Shown here piece after piece: positions 35,238 through 46,870 of a stretch of DNA of 64,000 nucleotides. The position numbers were made by a program, and so were the translations under genes. The stretch covers positions 213,532 through 277,531 of the forward strand of contig BDSL01000123.1 in the NCBI GenBank assembly GCA_003116995.1, written 5' to 3'. Position 1 is the stretch's first letter. Each line of letters begins with the position of its first letter. This DNA is from Yamagishiella unicocca (lineage: Eukaryota; Chlorophyta; Chlorophyceae; Chlamydomonadales; Volvocaceae). Below the pieces are notes generated by a model that was not told where the DNA came from, made no database searches, and was given only the letters and a program-made list of their open reading frames with translations.

Positions 35238-36803
35238 GCCCGGGGCCCCCGGCCAGGGCTGTGAGAACCCCGCCTGCGTGATGGCGGCGCTCGGGATGAG
35301 GGCGGCAGTATGCACCTCCTGGCCCCACTCCCTCGCCCTGCGCAGGCGGCGCGGCTCCGGGTGGGTCGGCACCTTGCAGCCCACTGGGTGACTGAGGCGG
35401 CAGGGCCAGCAGCAGAATCCACAGCGGCACGGGTTGATTGCCCAGCTGGATGCACAGCGCTGGCCCTGGGCGCTGCCGTACCTGCCGTACATGAAGCAGT
35501 GGAGATAGGAAGCCGGGGAATTGTTGTTGGCTTTACGTTAAGTGGTAGTGAGTACCGTAATGCATGGTGGCGATGGTGACGGCCCCTAGAAGAAGTCACT
35601 CTCCTGGTGTCATCCTCTTTAGACGTCCCTTCGCGGTCGTGGCTAGTGCAAGCTACTGTAGTGCAAGCACCCGAAGATAGATGGCGTGTTGTTTATACCG
35701 TTGAGAGGGCGAGTGGCAGCGTGATTGTTGCTCCTTTATGATCATGCTGACTGTAGCGTGTTTCGCGTTCGTTTGCACTGACTGTTGCGCCGTTGGTGCC
35801 CCCCGACACCAAGACAGCTTTTGCACCCACGTCATACCGCCACCACCGCCAACCTTTGGGGGGGGGCCAAACCCGACCTTCCTCCTGATACGGTACAGCC
35901 AGTCCACGATGGTGCCAACATGACGCGACTGCGCGCACAGGACGCGGGCGCACCCTTTGGCGCACGAATGTGAAAGCCTTCTGGAGCAATCGTGCTGTTA
36001 GCCCCTGGTTGGCCGTCAGCTGCGCTTTCTCGTGGTGTTGGATTGACCCGCGCGTTAGCTGAGGCTTGGTCCCCGCGAGCCGTCCCTGTTATGCTTATGC
36101 GGGGCGCTCGGTAAACGAGCGATGACTGCCTTGGGTCCGGCCCAAAAGGAAAATTGTAACAAAATAATCCCTGCCATGTCCCTTACCTCCCGGTATCCCT
36201 GCCCTCTTTGGCGGATGGTGCGAATGCTGTGAGGGCCGGGTATTTGAGCACGACCCTAGACGGTGATTTTAGAGTGACAGTCACTGGAATGGTTTAGGGT
36301 CTGCGGAAATACCCAGGGGCCAGGGCAGTACTCAGGTAGACCTTCCGTTGGACGTGACGAGAACCTTAGGGACACGACTTGCTCATGGGAGTTTTTTTCT
36401 CCTGATTCCCATTAGGACTTCTTGCGTTCTGCATATATATACGGGCATTCGCCTGTGCTCGAGCTCGACGGTTACAGGGGAGCCAGAGCCTGCCAGAGCG
36501 GCTGCTGTATCGCTGCAAGCCCTACAGTTGTGGTACTGCACGGCAGGCACGGCGTTGACGGACGATGGTGTTGAAGCCGGCTGCATGGCTACTTTATATC
36601 TGCATAATGTCCATTCATATCGGGTTCTCTTTGTGCGCGCTCAGCCACTGTACATTGTGGCATTTTGGTCCGTATTCCTACCTACTACACCGGCGAACTT
36701 AAGGAGTAATTAGACCATCGCGAACCGGTGATCAACTTTGACATTTGACAATGAAGCCAGCCCGTATGCACTGAACAGATCACGTTGCGTGCCTTATGTT
36801 TCA
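35238..36803. other. Intergenic region between PRODH and the DHHC gene
   Basis: No gene is supportable. A TGTAA at 36155-36159 is the first clear green-algal poly(A) motif after the PRODH stop but is about 920 bp away. The open frame continuing into the DHHC gene from 36738 begins with TTG, not ATG. Confidence 0.5.
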
Positions 36804-37715
36804 ATGGCGGGCCGATGCGACGAGAAACTTGCGCACGCCGTTTGGTGGCTGCTGCATGTCGCTGGCGTTATTGTTGTGCTTGTCCTGCCAACAGATTTGC
36901 GGATGGGTGACGGGTTGACGCCGCAGCGCTGGCTAGTAGCCACGGCGCTGGCCCTGAACGTGCTGGCGCATTACTACGTGCGATTCAGCGACCCGGGATG
37001 GTTGACGCCGCCCGTTGCTGTGGGAGGTGACGTCGGCCCAGCCGCCATGCAGGTTGCTTGCGGTGGCGCGCAATTCATAACCGTGTCACGCACAGCGGGC
37101 AACTCGGAGGCCCCGGCTGTGGTGTTGATCCCAACCGCGACGACCACCATGCACGTCCCCCCAGTGACCTGCCCACAGTGCGGCTGCGTGCGTCGGGTGC
37201 CCGCCACGACGCATTGCCGCGTCTGCAATCGGTGCGTGGAGGGTTTCGACCACCACTGCATGTGGCTCGGCGTTTGCGTTGGCGCGCGCAACCACCACCT
37301 CTTCGTGCGCTACGCCGCCATCCAGGCCTTCGTGTGCTTCCTGGGTTTCCATTACACGCTGACGGCTTGCGGGCGCCACTTATCGGACTTTGATACCTGG
37401 TCCTACGGGGCCCTGGCGGTGATGGGGCTGCTGACACTGCTACTTGGCTTCCTCACCGCGACGCATACCTTCCTGGTGCTGACGGGCCTGACCAGCCGGC
37501 AGGTTGTGCAGCGGCTGCGGACTAGCGCGCTGGGGCGGATGAGCGGTGGGTGCCTGCTGCAGAACCAGCGCATCAATACGGGGTCGGTGCTGCAGAACTG
37601 TGCGCATCTGCTGTGTGGCATGCGGCCGGCGTGGTTTGTGCACAGCGCCTGGATGCAGCGGGCCAACGCCTGGGTCGGTCACGCTGTCAGCAACCAGTAT
37701 TACAGCTGCTGCTGA
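36804..37715 (+). CDS. DHHC-type protein S-acyltransferase (palmitoyltransferase), intronless
   Basis: Transfers palmitate from acyl-CoA to protein cysteines through an acyl-enzyme on the DHHC Cys (family knowledge). One exon, 303 residues, starting at the first in-frame ATG (MAGRCDEKL). It has four likely membrane segments: about 13-31 ([15 protein letters not shown]), 45-60, 168-185 and 197-225. SDPGWL supplies the DPG motif after TM2. The Cys-rich domain (about 123-170) has [34 protein letters not shown] and NHHLFVRY, with DHHC at 149-152. The usual TTxE motif after the last membrane segment reads LTSRQ here. The protein ends in SNQYYSCC, a tail that could itself be acylated. Intronless structure in this intron-rich neighbourhood suggests retroposition or simple intron loss (inference). 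Confidence 0.92.
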   Translation: MAGRCDEKLAHAVWWLLHVAGVIVVLVLPTDLRMGDGLTPQRWLVATALALNVLAHYYVRFSDPGWLTPPVAVGGDVGPAAMQVACGGAQFITVSRTAGNSEAPAVVLIPTATTTMHVPPVTCPQCGCVRRVPATTHCRVCNRCVEGFDHHCMWLGVCVGARNHHLFVRYAAIQAFVCFLGFHYTLTACGRHLSDFDTWSYGALAVMGLLTLLLGFLTATHTFLVLTGLTSRQVVQRLRTSALGRMSGGCLLQNQRINTGSVLQNCAHLLCGMRPAWFVHSAWMQRANAWVGHAVSNQYYSCC

Positions 37716-37758
37716 GGTCCTGGCGCCACGCCCCTAGTTCCCCACTGTCGGACACTAC

Positions 37759-37763
37759 TGTAA
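37759..37763 (+). terminator. Poly(A) signal TGTAA for the DHHC gene
   Basis: TGTAA lies 44 bp after the stop codon at 37715, the best-placed poly(A) motif in the window. Confidence 0.55.
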
Positions 37764-38101
37764 TGCGTTTGCTCCCTGCGGGCCCACCTGAAGCTCATTT
37801 GGGCTCCAGGACTATTCGATCTGCAGAGTATAGATACGGTGTTGTGAACTCGACAAAGCACGCCGTGAGCAGCCCACGCCAGAGACGCTCGTAACCCGCC
37901 TATCAAAGGGGTATTGCATATCAAAGGGGTTCCGCTCCTCAGTGCATTAGCACAGCTCGAGGAGAAAACAGCGCTATGATCGAATTGCCAGAGTACGTCG
38001 CCCCTTCACTCTTTCCCTTACCGGTATCTCCCTGCGCTCCTACAACTGGAACCAAAACAATGACCTTGTAGGGTACATGCATCCGATAGGTTGAATGTTT
38101 T

Positions 38102-38106
38102 TTACA
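38102..38106 (-). terminator. Candidate poly(A) signal for the CCDC112-like gene
   Basis: TTACA on the + strand (TGTAA on the coding strand) lies about 113 bp beyond the stop at 38219. Confidence 0.5.
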
Positions 38107-38218
38107 CGGCGGTGGCCACCAAACCGGAAATCCCCCCAAGCACCATATGCCACCTCGTTGCCGCCACCCACTCACGGGCCAGTACCGCCCAACCTTTCGG
38201 CCGCGTCAGCAGGCACCC

Positions 38219-41200
38219 TTAGCCGCTCTGCAGCCCCGCTCGCCAGGTGGGCATGACGCGGCTGCTGACGTGCAGGATGAAGTCGCTGTCTCGAGCCTTG
38301 CGCTCCTCCGCCCGGTGCGCCTCCACGCGGTTCATGTGCGCGGCGGTGCCCTTGAGCAGCCGTCTGGGGTCTGTGGGGACGTCCACGTGCACCTGCAGCG
38401 CAACCCACGCGGGAAGGGGCTGATGTGAACATCCTACAATCCCCGGCAGTGCGCATAACTGCTACCCCCACCTCCCCTTCATTGGTGCACGGGTTTCCTT
38501 CGAGAACCAACGCGCCGAGGTACTAGGCGTCGCTCCCTGGGCCACCATTGATGACAGGTGCAGGCTCCTGCTGCTGCAGGGCCGCAAGCCAAATCCCGTG
38601 GGCAGAGACTCCCGATCCAACCGATCAACCCACCCACCTTTTCCAGCAGCTGCTGCTGCACTCGCTCTCGCCGACAGCGCTGCGCCTCGTGGCTGGCCAG
38701 CAGGGATTGGCGGCGGTGGAACGTGGCGTTACTGCGCTCTGCCACGCGCTGCCGCTGCTGCGGGGTCGGCACGGCCAGCGCGGCCTTGATGGCGGCCTCG
38801 GCGACTGCCCGGCGCTGCGCTTCGCGCTGCTGTCGCTCCTGCAGACGGACGTCAAGACCGAAACGACATCCGGAAGAACGCAGTGAGGGCAGGTAGACAA
38901 CACGCAAGTATGCGTGTCATGGGATGGCGAGTGCGGGGCTGCCGAGATTCGTGCATCGTGGACGCGTGATCTATAACGCCAGTGAGACTACGCGCCCAAC
39001 CAGCCAGCGTGGGGAGCTTTGAAGGCAAAGAGCAGTGCTGCTGGGTGCCAAGCAAATCACGCCCAGGGAAATACCGCCAGGTGACGGCGCAATAGCGAGG
39101 AAATGAACCATCCACTACTCCCGGCGCCGTACCTTGGCTTCCTTGCACATTTGCACCCGCAGCTTGAGGGCTGCCTGCCGCTGCTCCAGCTCCGCGCGAT
39201 TGGCCGCCGCGGCTGCATCCTCGCGCTGCTTCGCTGCCTGCACCTCCGCCCGCTGCCTCTCCTCGCGCTCCGCCCGCCACCTCGCCGCCATGACCTTCTT
39301 GACCTCCACCACCACCGCCTCCTCATGCCGGCTGCGCTGGTCGCGCTGCCGCTCGCGCTGGGCCTGGGGGCGTGCGGCCATCGGGAGGGCGGAGCGCCTC
39401 GCCGAACCCGACCGTCCAATGACACGTAACACCACCCGGCATCGGCCATCGAGCCCGCGCCACCTAAATGCTTGGGCCTCCCTCCCGCTAGAACCCTCAT
39501 AACTCCTGGGGCTTGACTAGGCGCGAGGGGTCTCAAATACTACTTTACTGCTGGATCTCCGCCGCCATCCTGCGGCTGGTCCCTCCTGAACAGCTGACGT
39601 ACCAGCTCCGCCGTGTCGCTCTGCAGCGCCGCCTGCTGCGCCACCAGCGCTGCGCGCTGCTGCTGCCGTGCCTGCCGCCAGCGCTCCAGCGCCATGCGCT
39701 TGCGCATCTCCAGATCCATCATCTCCATGTGCCAGCGAGCGTGGTCCATTACCTCCATGCGGCTGTAGCCGATAGTCCGCTCCAGCACGATGGCTACTGC
39801 GTGGCTGTAGTCACCCCCGCAGGCGTTCAGGATGGCCAGGAACTCCGCGTGGTCCTCGGGCTCCCAGCCGCCTTACGGGGTGACGGAAGATGAGTAAGGA
39901 CGAGGGTTCAGATCATGAGTATTGAATTGCGGGCGAGGAGTGACTTGGATTTCCACGCGGTAGAAAGGTGATGAGGGGCAGATATCATGGAAACAGGTGG
40001 CGGGGTACGGGGAAAAGGATGACAGGTTGGAAGCGAGCTGCGCATGAAGAGCCGTGCACCCAAAGAATGCCGAATTACAAACACCAAGGCAGAGGCTGTG
40101 GAAACTATACGTCTCGAGGGTACGGGTGAAGGGCAATAGCGTGGGTCTCCGCATGTTGGGGTTTCAGCATGTGCCACCCCAAGCACGCTTCACGCCGCTT
40201 GGACGGCGAGCTTTGCCCTCTCTCCCTCCCGCGCCATCGCAACCTCCGCCCTGGGAAAGACAGCCGAATGCGCACCAGTCGAGCCATGCTCGTGCATGAA
40301 ATCCTCGTACTCCACCACCTCAGGGGCGAGGCCGCCACCGTCACCGCTCCCGCCACCGCCGCCTACACTGGAGGCGCGGCGCTGCCTGGGACACGAGCCG
40401 GCGCGCCTGAGGCACGAAGACGACACGACGGCGGCGGTTTTAAACCGGAAATGGTACGCATGGCGGTGTCCTGCAGTTCACGGCCCTTGCCATCTACCTC
40501 GGCAGTACACGCGGTGCCCAGCAACAGCTCCCTCATAAAGCACGCCACCCATCCCGAATACTACTTCTGCGCGCCAAAGCACCATCCCCCTAAACCCAAC
40601 CCACATCCTCTGCCAACGCACATCGCCGCCTACCCACATCCATCCCGGTGCCAAATGGTCCGACAAACCTTGGTCCGGCGCTGGCGGCCCTTCCCGACGG
40701 CCCGCTCGTGCCCCGCCCTCCTGCCCCGCGCTCTGCACCCGCCACCAGGTCCGCGTCCAGCCGCGAGCCTATCGCCTCGATTTCCGCCTCCAACTGCGCC
40801 TCCTCCTGGTAGAGAGCCTCCAACGCGCCGCACTGCTGGTCTCGGGCCACAGCAATGGTTTGGTCAGCGGCATCGATGGCTGCTACAAGGTCCTCAACGG
40901 CGGTGGACCGGCCGGGCCGCGCGTTGGATAGCTGCGCGAAGTAGGGCACAGTGAGGGGATAAGACGCGATGGGGTTTGATGGTGTAAGTGGACGCGAGTT
41001 GCGCGAGCGATGCGAGGACATGTAGCTGGCACGGTGCCAAAGAAGTTGATGCTGGCGGTGTCCCTTCGAAAAGGCGTGTGAAATACCCTCTTCGTCGCGA
41101 TTACCGCGTCGGTAATCCTTCGCACAGCGTTGCGTGCGTAATCGACTTGTGACCATAGGTCCGACTTGAGGCGCTGCAAAGCGGCTGTGGACGCGGCGGA

Positions 41201-41383
41201 GGTGGTTGCAGAGGCCTCCTTGACGCGAAGAACCTCACACGTTGGCCCAGAGCCCAGCTCTGCGGAAGAGGAAACGACTTTGTGGTAAACGTCCGCTTGC
41301 ACCTCGCGGGCAATGTGAGGATAACCTGACCTGTCGCGACTGCCTGCGTTCGCGCCCTCAGCTGTCGGTAGTTGCTTAGCCAT
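38219..41383 (-). CDS. CCDC112-like coiled-coil protein, probable centriole/cilium-associated
   Basis: Exons on the minus strand: 41383-41087, 40931-40739, 40362-40276, 39871-39603, 39363-39133, 38838-38638, 38392-38219; 483 residues, phases consistent. The start is the first ATG (MAKQLPTAEG). Residues 1-163 form two helical segments (including VEDLVAAIDAADQTIAVA). Then comes a Gly-rich hinge, EVVEYEDFMHEHGSTGGW and EPEDHAEFLAIL, which resemble the conserved core of CCDC112/CCDC148. A long Arg/Gln/Glu/Ala-rich single helix follows (about 220-425), and a C-terminal DPRRLLKGT / SRVMPTWRAG segment. Vertebrate CCDC112 is a centriolar-satellite protein (family knowledge), so a basal-body role in this flagellate alga is a reasonable inference. 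The exon 2/exon 3 junction (40739/40362) is uncertain: its donor is weak, and a stronger donor 7 nt earlier would break phase. Confidence 0.72.
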
Positions 41384-42032
41384 TGGCGTGACTCGTGCTT
41401 GGCCTGGTCTGGCGCTATATCGAGCACTGGGATGTCTCTCCCGAAATTCGCCATTATACTGCGCCAGCCTAAGGCTTAGCAATTAAACTGAGTAAACTAC
41501 TTGTATTACACGACCGGCATAGCACGTGATTTGGGGTCTGTGGTACTGTCTACGCGACGGTCCGCTCCTGGCTGTCGCAGACTGGCAGTGGAATCACCTG
41601 GAACGAGGCAGACCACAGGCCGCAACCGGCAACTATATCATCCAACAGTACTGTCCTTATAACTGCTAGGCAAATGAATTGCTGCAATCCTCATGCTGAG
41701 GGAGCCTTCCGGCTTTCGCACACACCATGAGCGGACAAGGCCGTTAGAGCCTAAAATGCCTCGGAGCTGCTACCCTGAACGATTTGATCTCCAATGTGAC
41801 AGGCTACATTGGATTAGCGCCATGGCCGCTCTGCCCGCTCAACCTCTTCTGTGTTTGTCCTGCCGTTGTGCCGTACACCTTTTGTTTATGCGGAACAAAG
41901 CAACATGACCGGATTCAACCTACGCAACTACTGTACTCTGGACTCCATACCAAGAAGCGGGGGGATCTTCGAGCACCCCACTGCAGTGGCGGCAGCACCC
42001 CACTGCAGTGGCGGCAGACAGGGCATTTGCCA
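41384..42032. other. Intergenic region and 22-bp duplication
   Basis: This holds the promoter side of the CCDC112-like gene and lower-GC sequence of unknown nature. A 22-bp perfect tandem duplication (41974-41995, 41996-42017) contains the palindrome CCACTGCAGTGG. No gene seen. Confidence 0.55.
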
Positions 42033-43180
42033 TCACCACCTCGGCCGTACAGTTGCTGCAGTTTGGCGTTGTAGAGGTATCCGTATCGTGCGTTGTAGAG
42101 GTATCCGTATCGTGCGTTGAGCACTGATACACGAGATGTGTAACTTCTCGGGTTCATTGATAGCTCTTTTTATCAGGTATAGCGAAACCTTCGAGTCCAT
42201 TGCGATAGTGATAGTGGTTGTACATGTTGCTGCGTATTCCGAAAGTGCAGCCCTTATGGCGGCCACCTCCGCACGTTGAATCGTATTCGTGCATTCCAGG
42301 CCGTTTGGGTCAACATGGAGGGTGTCGCCTCTTTTCGGGTTGAAGACAGCGGCGCCGAGGGTGTTGGGTTCGTCTGTCACCGTTGGTTTGATGCAGCTGC
42401 CGTCAATCCAAAGTATGTTCTCCGCTTCATTGTACAGCGGCATCCGAACTGGATACGCCGTGGTTAGGTTTTGCCTGTCGCGTTCAGCGCAGCTAAGCAC
42501 CAGGGCTGTGTTGCGCGGTGCAGGCGGCGGGTTCCTAATAAGTTCTCTTATGCGTTTGCTGGCTCGCTGCGGGTAGTATCGCACTTGCGAGGCTAACTCT
42601 TCGCCCTGTGATGTCTCCCTGCGCAGCTGCCGATCATTAGGGTGACATCCGCCCCTGCCCGTTCTAGCTGGGCCCTGAGCCGCTTTATGGAGCATTCGTT
42701 GAGGCCTTCGACAGCGGTTCCGTTGGCCACCAGCAGGGCATCGAGGCCGTGTTCGTACTTGGCCACGGTTTTGTGCGTCCCCACACCAAGCGTAAGTGTG
42801 CAGGCGCCGCCCTCCTTTACACGGGCGATTCGGTGTACTAGGGGGCTGCCCAGAAGCGTGGTATAGGGCCCAGTCTTGCTGTATGGGACTGTGAGCAGGG
42901 TTGCCGTTGGTTCTGCGGAGTTCCCTTCTGACTCAACGCTGGCGACGGCCCAGGCGAGCGCTTTCTTGACACTCTCAGGGTTTGGATCGAGGTGGGCAAC
43001 AGAGAGCCCTTTAAACACGTGCGTGTATGCGTCGAGGTTGGCCCCGAAGAGCTGCTGGTCTTCTTCGTGCACGCTAAAGTAGCAGTCAGCGTGACCCGCG
43101 CAGTTTAGTGGTGAGGCGTAGTGTTCAATCACTGACCCGACCTTGAGTCCTTGGGAGCTTAGCATTTCACCCGATATCAA
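42033..43180 (-). pseudogene. Degenerate non-LTR-type retroelement fragment with RNase H domain
   Basis: Two overlapping minus-strand open frames, 43180-42593 and 42695-42033, read as one broken product. The first has HYASPLNCAGHADCYF, GLSVAHLDPNPESVKK and LGVGTHKTVAKYEHGLDALL, resembling C-terminal parts of some green-algal retroelements (recognition is weak). The second has an RNase H fold start: ILWIDGSC (first Asp), QRAEVAAIRAAL (Glu) and ITIAMDSKVSL (second Asp). The overlap at about 42593-42695 implies a frameshift. RNase H ends after INEPEKL, where two 24-bp tandem copies (42067-42114) replace the expected last catalytic segment. Reverse transcriptase is absent, so it is a dead fragment. 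Its 5' side abuts the GGTTAC-rich spacer and the satellite. Confidence 0.68.
42067..42114. repeat. 24-bp perfect tandem duplication inside the retroelement fragment
   Basis: Two identical 24-bp copies beginning CGTTGTAGAGGTATCC, at 42067-42090 and 42091-42114. They translate as a repeated RTIRIPLQ on the minus strand and lie where the RNase H domain is truncated. Confidence 0.9.
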
Positions 43181-43184
43181 ATGG

Positions 43185-43410
43185 TCTCTCCCGAGACCAT
43201 CCCACCGGTAACTGGCCCTGGTAACCGGGCAAGGGGGCCAGTTACCGGGAGGGGTCGGTTACTGGGGCCGATTACCGATCCCGGTAACCGAGCAAGGGGG
43301 TCGGTTACTGGTAGGGGTCGGTTACAGGGGGGCTGGCCAACCGGGGGCCGGTTAGAGGGGGGCTGGTTACCGGCCCCGGAAACCGGGCAAGGAGGGTAAA
43401 CTGGGCCCAA
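43185..43410. repeat. GGTTAC/GTAACC-rich imperfect repeat spacer
   Basis: About 225 bp dominated by GGTTAC, CCGGTAACC and GGGG blocks in both orientations, separating the retroelement fragment from the 178-bp satellite. The units are irregular, so this is low-complexity sequence rather than a clean tandem repeat. Confidence 0.7.
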
Positions 43411-43490
43411 ACCGGGGAAAGTGCTACCATAGAGTCTTGTGTCCGGACAACTGGAAAGGCGGGAACACGGCCTAAAACGCTGGGAACGTT

Positions 43491-45820
43491 CTGGCTGCCC
43501 AGGTTTGCCTTGTCCTACAGGTGCAGTGCCTTGACCAAATGGCACCAAACTTGCGCTTTGATCTTTCAATGTTATTTATAATCAATACCGAACGTTTTGG
43601 GGCCAGCAGCAAACCGCAAGAGGTACCTGAAAATGGCCATGGTGGTTAGCTAAGCACAGAGCAACGAGCTGGCTGCCCAGGTTTGCCTTGTCCTACAGGT
43701 GCAGTGCCTTGACCAAATGGCACCAAACTTGTGCTTTGATCTTTCAATGATATTTATAATCAATACCGAACGTTTTGGGGCCAGCAGCAAACCGCAAGAG
43801 GTACCTGAAAATGGTCATGGTGGTTAGCGAAGCACAGAGCAACAAGCTGGCTGCCCAGGTTTGCCTTGTCCTACAGGTGCAGTGCCTTGACCAAATGGCA
43901 CCAAACTTGCGCTTTGATCTTTCAATGTTATTTACAATCAATACCGAACGTTTTGGGGCCAGCAGCAAACCGCAAGAGGTACCTGAAAATGGCCATGGTG
44001 GTTAGCGAAGCACAGAGCAACAAGCTGGCTGCCCAGGTTTGCCTTGTCCTACAGGTGCAGTGCCTTGACCAAATGGCACCAAACTTGCGCTTTGATCTTT
44101 CAATGTTATTTATAATCAATACCGAACGTTTGGGGGCCAGCAGCAAACCGCAAGAGGTACCTGAAAATGGCCATGGTGGTTAGCTAAGCACAGAGCAATG
44201 AGCTGGCTGCCCAGGTTTGCCTTGTCCTACAGGTGCAGTGCCTTGACCAAATGGCACCAAACTTGCGCTTTGATCTTTCAATGATATTTACAATCAATAC
44301 CGAACGTTTTGGGGCCAGCAGCAAACCGCAAGAGGTACCTGAAAATGGCCATGGTGGTTAGCTAAGCACAGAGCAACGAGCTGGCTGCCCAGGTTTGCCT
44401 TGTCCTACAGGTGCAGTGCCTTGACCAAATGGCACCAAACTTGTGCTTTGATCTTTCAATGATATTTATAATCAATACCGAACGTTTTGGGGCCAGCAGC
44501 AAACCGCAAGAGGTACCTGAAAATGGTCATGGTGGTTAGCGAAGCACAGAGCAACAAGCTGGCTGCCCAGGTTTGCCTTGTCCTACAGGTGCAGTGCCTT
44601 GACCAAATGGCACCAAACTTGCGCTTTGATCTTTCAATGTTATTTACAATCAATACCGAACGTTTTGGGGCCAGCAGCAAACCGCAAGAGGTACCTGAAA
44701 ATGGCCATGGTGGTTAGCTAAGCACAGAGCAACGAGCTGGCTGCCCAGGTTTGCCTTGTCCTACAGGTGCAGTGCCTTGACCAAATGGCACCAAACTTGT
44801 GCTTTGATCTTTCAATGATATTTATAATCAATACCGAACGTTTTGGGGCCAGCAGCAAACCGCAAGAGGTACCTGAAAATGGTCATGGTGGTTAGCGAAG
44901 CACAGAGCAACAAGCTGGCTGCCCAGGTTTGCCTTGTCCTACAGGTGCAGTGCCTTGACCAAATGGCACCAAACTTGCGCTTTGATCTTTCAATGTTATT
45001 TATAATCAATACCGAACGTTTTGGGGCCAGCAGCAAACCGCAAGAGGTACCTGAAAATGGCCATGGTGGTTAGCGAAGCACAGAGCAACAAGCTGGCTGC
45101 CCAGGTTTGCCTTGTCCTACAGGTGCAGTGCCTTGACCAAATGGCACCAAACTTGCGCTTTGATCTTTCAATGATATTTATAATCAATACCGAACGTTTT
45201 GGGGCCAGCAGCAAACCGCAAGAGGTACCTGAAAATGGCCATGGTGGTTAGCTAAGCACTGAGCACCCAGCTAACTGCCCAGGTTTGCCTTGTCCTACAG
45301 GTGCAGTGCCTTGACCAAATGGCACCAAACTTGCGCTTTGATCTTTCAATGATATTTATAATCAATACCGAACGTTTTGGGGCCAGCAGCAAACCGCAAG
45401 AGGTACCTGAAAATGGCCATGGTGGTTAGCTAAGCACAGAGCAACGAGCTGGCTGCCCAGGTTTGCCTTGTCCTACAGGTGCAGTGCCTTGACCAAATGG
45501 CACCAAACTTGCGCTTTGATCTTTCAATGATATTTATAATCAATACCGAACGTTTTGGGGCCAGCAGCAAACCGCAAGAGGTACCTGAAAATGGCCATGG
45601 TGGTTAGCTAAGCACTGAGCACCGAGCTAACTGCCCAGGTTTGCCTTGTCCTACAGGTGCAGTGCCTTGACCAAATGGCACCAAACTTGCGCTTTGATCT
45701 TTCAATGATATTTATAATCAATACCGAACGTTTTGGGGCCAGCAGCAAACCGCAAGAGGTACCTGAAAATGGCCATGGTGGTTAGCTAAGCACAGAGCAA
45801 CAAGCTGGCTGCCCAGGTTT
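43491..45820. repeat. 178-bp satellite array, left block (about 13 copies)
   Basis: The period is exactly 178 bp, measured on the CAGGTTT landmark (43500, 43678, ... 45636, 45814). Copies differ at a few positions, such as GATATTTATAATC versus GTTATTTATAATC, GCTAAGCACAG versus GCGAAGCACAG, and CGAGCTGGCTG versus CGAGCTAACTG. Short open frames in each unit (repeated MGPAANRKRYLKM) are a by-product, because 178 is not a multiple of three and every copy stops. The block ends exactly at the insertion point of the 10.1-kb element. Confidence 0.97.
45814..45820. repeat. Left target-site duplication CAGGTTT of the 10.1-kb element
   Basis: The seven bases CAGGTTT of the satellite unit end immediately before the element. 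The same seven follow its right end at 55944-55950, and the 178-bp phase is preserved on both sides (45636 to 45814, and 55944 to 56122). Confidence 0.93.
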
Positions 45821-46245
45821 GAGGCAGCGACCGGACTGGTCAGCCTGCAACGAGCATGCTTTGTTAATTACCGGTTCACCGTGCAGCGAGCAAACATTCA
45901 TATTACGCCGTTATAATTATCTGGATGCATATTTGCAATGGTCCCTTTCGACACATGTCGCGAGCAAGGTCAATGGGCAGCGAACAAGGGTCAAGCTTTT
46001 CAGGGCTGCAGCACCGAGTTGACTTCCGAAATGGGAGCGTTCCAAGGACAAAGCTTGGCTATTGTAAACACTCTAAGTCAGGCTTTTCATGCGACATGAG
46101 AGCTATCCATTTGGCCTTAGGATCGATAAAGGTGAATAATAACATGGCGACCATGCTCGCCTTGTTTTTGCCATGAAGACGATCGACCGACGGCGACATC
46201 CGCATATTATTATAAGGAATTGATGCATCCAGCGAGCACACGAAG
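45821..46245 (+). repeat. Left terminal inverted repeat, unique part
   Basis: This stretch matches the reverse complement of 55621-55943 at high identity, including GCAACGAGCATGCTTTGTTA, ACCGGTTCACCGTGCAGCGA and CAGGCTTTTCATGCGACATG, with scattered substitutions that differ between the two ends. The divergence suggests the insertion is not very recent. Confidence 0.9.
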
Positions 46246-46249
46246 TTGC

Positions 46250-46870
46250 CAAGAGCTGGGCCTGGTAGGCTTATCCCTGCTCGCCGTACATCGCGACCAT
46301 GCTCTCCTGCTTTTTACCATAGAGGCGATGCGACCGATAGCGACATCCACGTTATATTACAAGGAATTGATGCATCCAGCGATCACGCGACGTTGCTGAG
46401 AGCTGGGCCTGGTAGGCTTATCCCTGCTCGCCGTACATCGCGACCATGCTCTCCTGCTTTTTACCATAGAGGCGATGCGACCGATAGCGACATCCACGTA
46501 ACATTACAAGGAATTGATGCATCCAGCGATCACGCGACGTTGCTGAGAGTTGGGCCTGGTAGGCTTATCCCTGCTCGCCGTACATCGCGACCATGCTCCC
46601 CTGCTTTTTACCATAGAGATGATGCGACCGATGGCGACATCCACGTATTTAGTATACGGGATTGATGCGTACAGCGAGCACGCGAAGTTGCTAAGAGCTG
46701 GACCTGATAGGCTTATCCCTGCTCGCCGTACATCGGGACCATGCTTTCCTGCTTTTTACCATAGAGACGACGCAACCGATCGCGACATCCGCATATTTAG
46801 ATAAGAAATTGATGCATAAACCGAGCACGAAAAGTTGCTAAGAGCTGGGCCTGATAGGCATTTCCCTCCG
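46250..46870 (+). repeat. Left subterminal 147-bp tandem array (about four copies)
   Basis: The 147-bp unit includes AGGCTTATCCCTGCTCGCCG and CATGCTCTCCTGCTTTTTAC. It is the inverted counterpart of the right arrays at 52035-52897 and 54992-55620. Because 147 is a multiple of three, spurious long ORFs (repeated GRLIPARRTSRPCSPAFY) run through it. Confidence 0.92.

Noticed and set aside
36738..36803. TTG-initiated extension of the DHHC protein
   Set aside because: The extension begins with TTG and adds no conserved residues. The first ATG at 36804 precedes the first membrane segment in the usual way.
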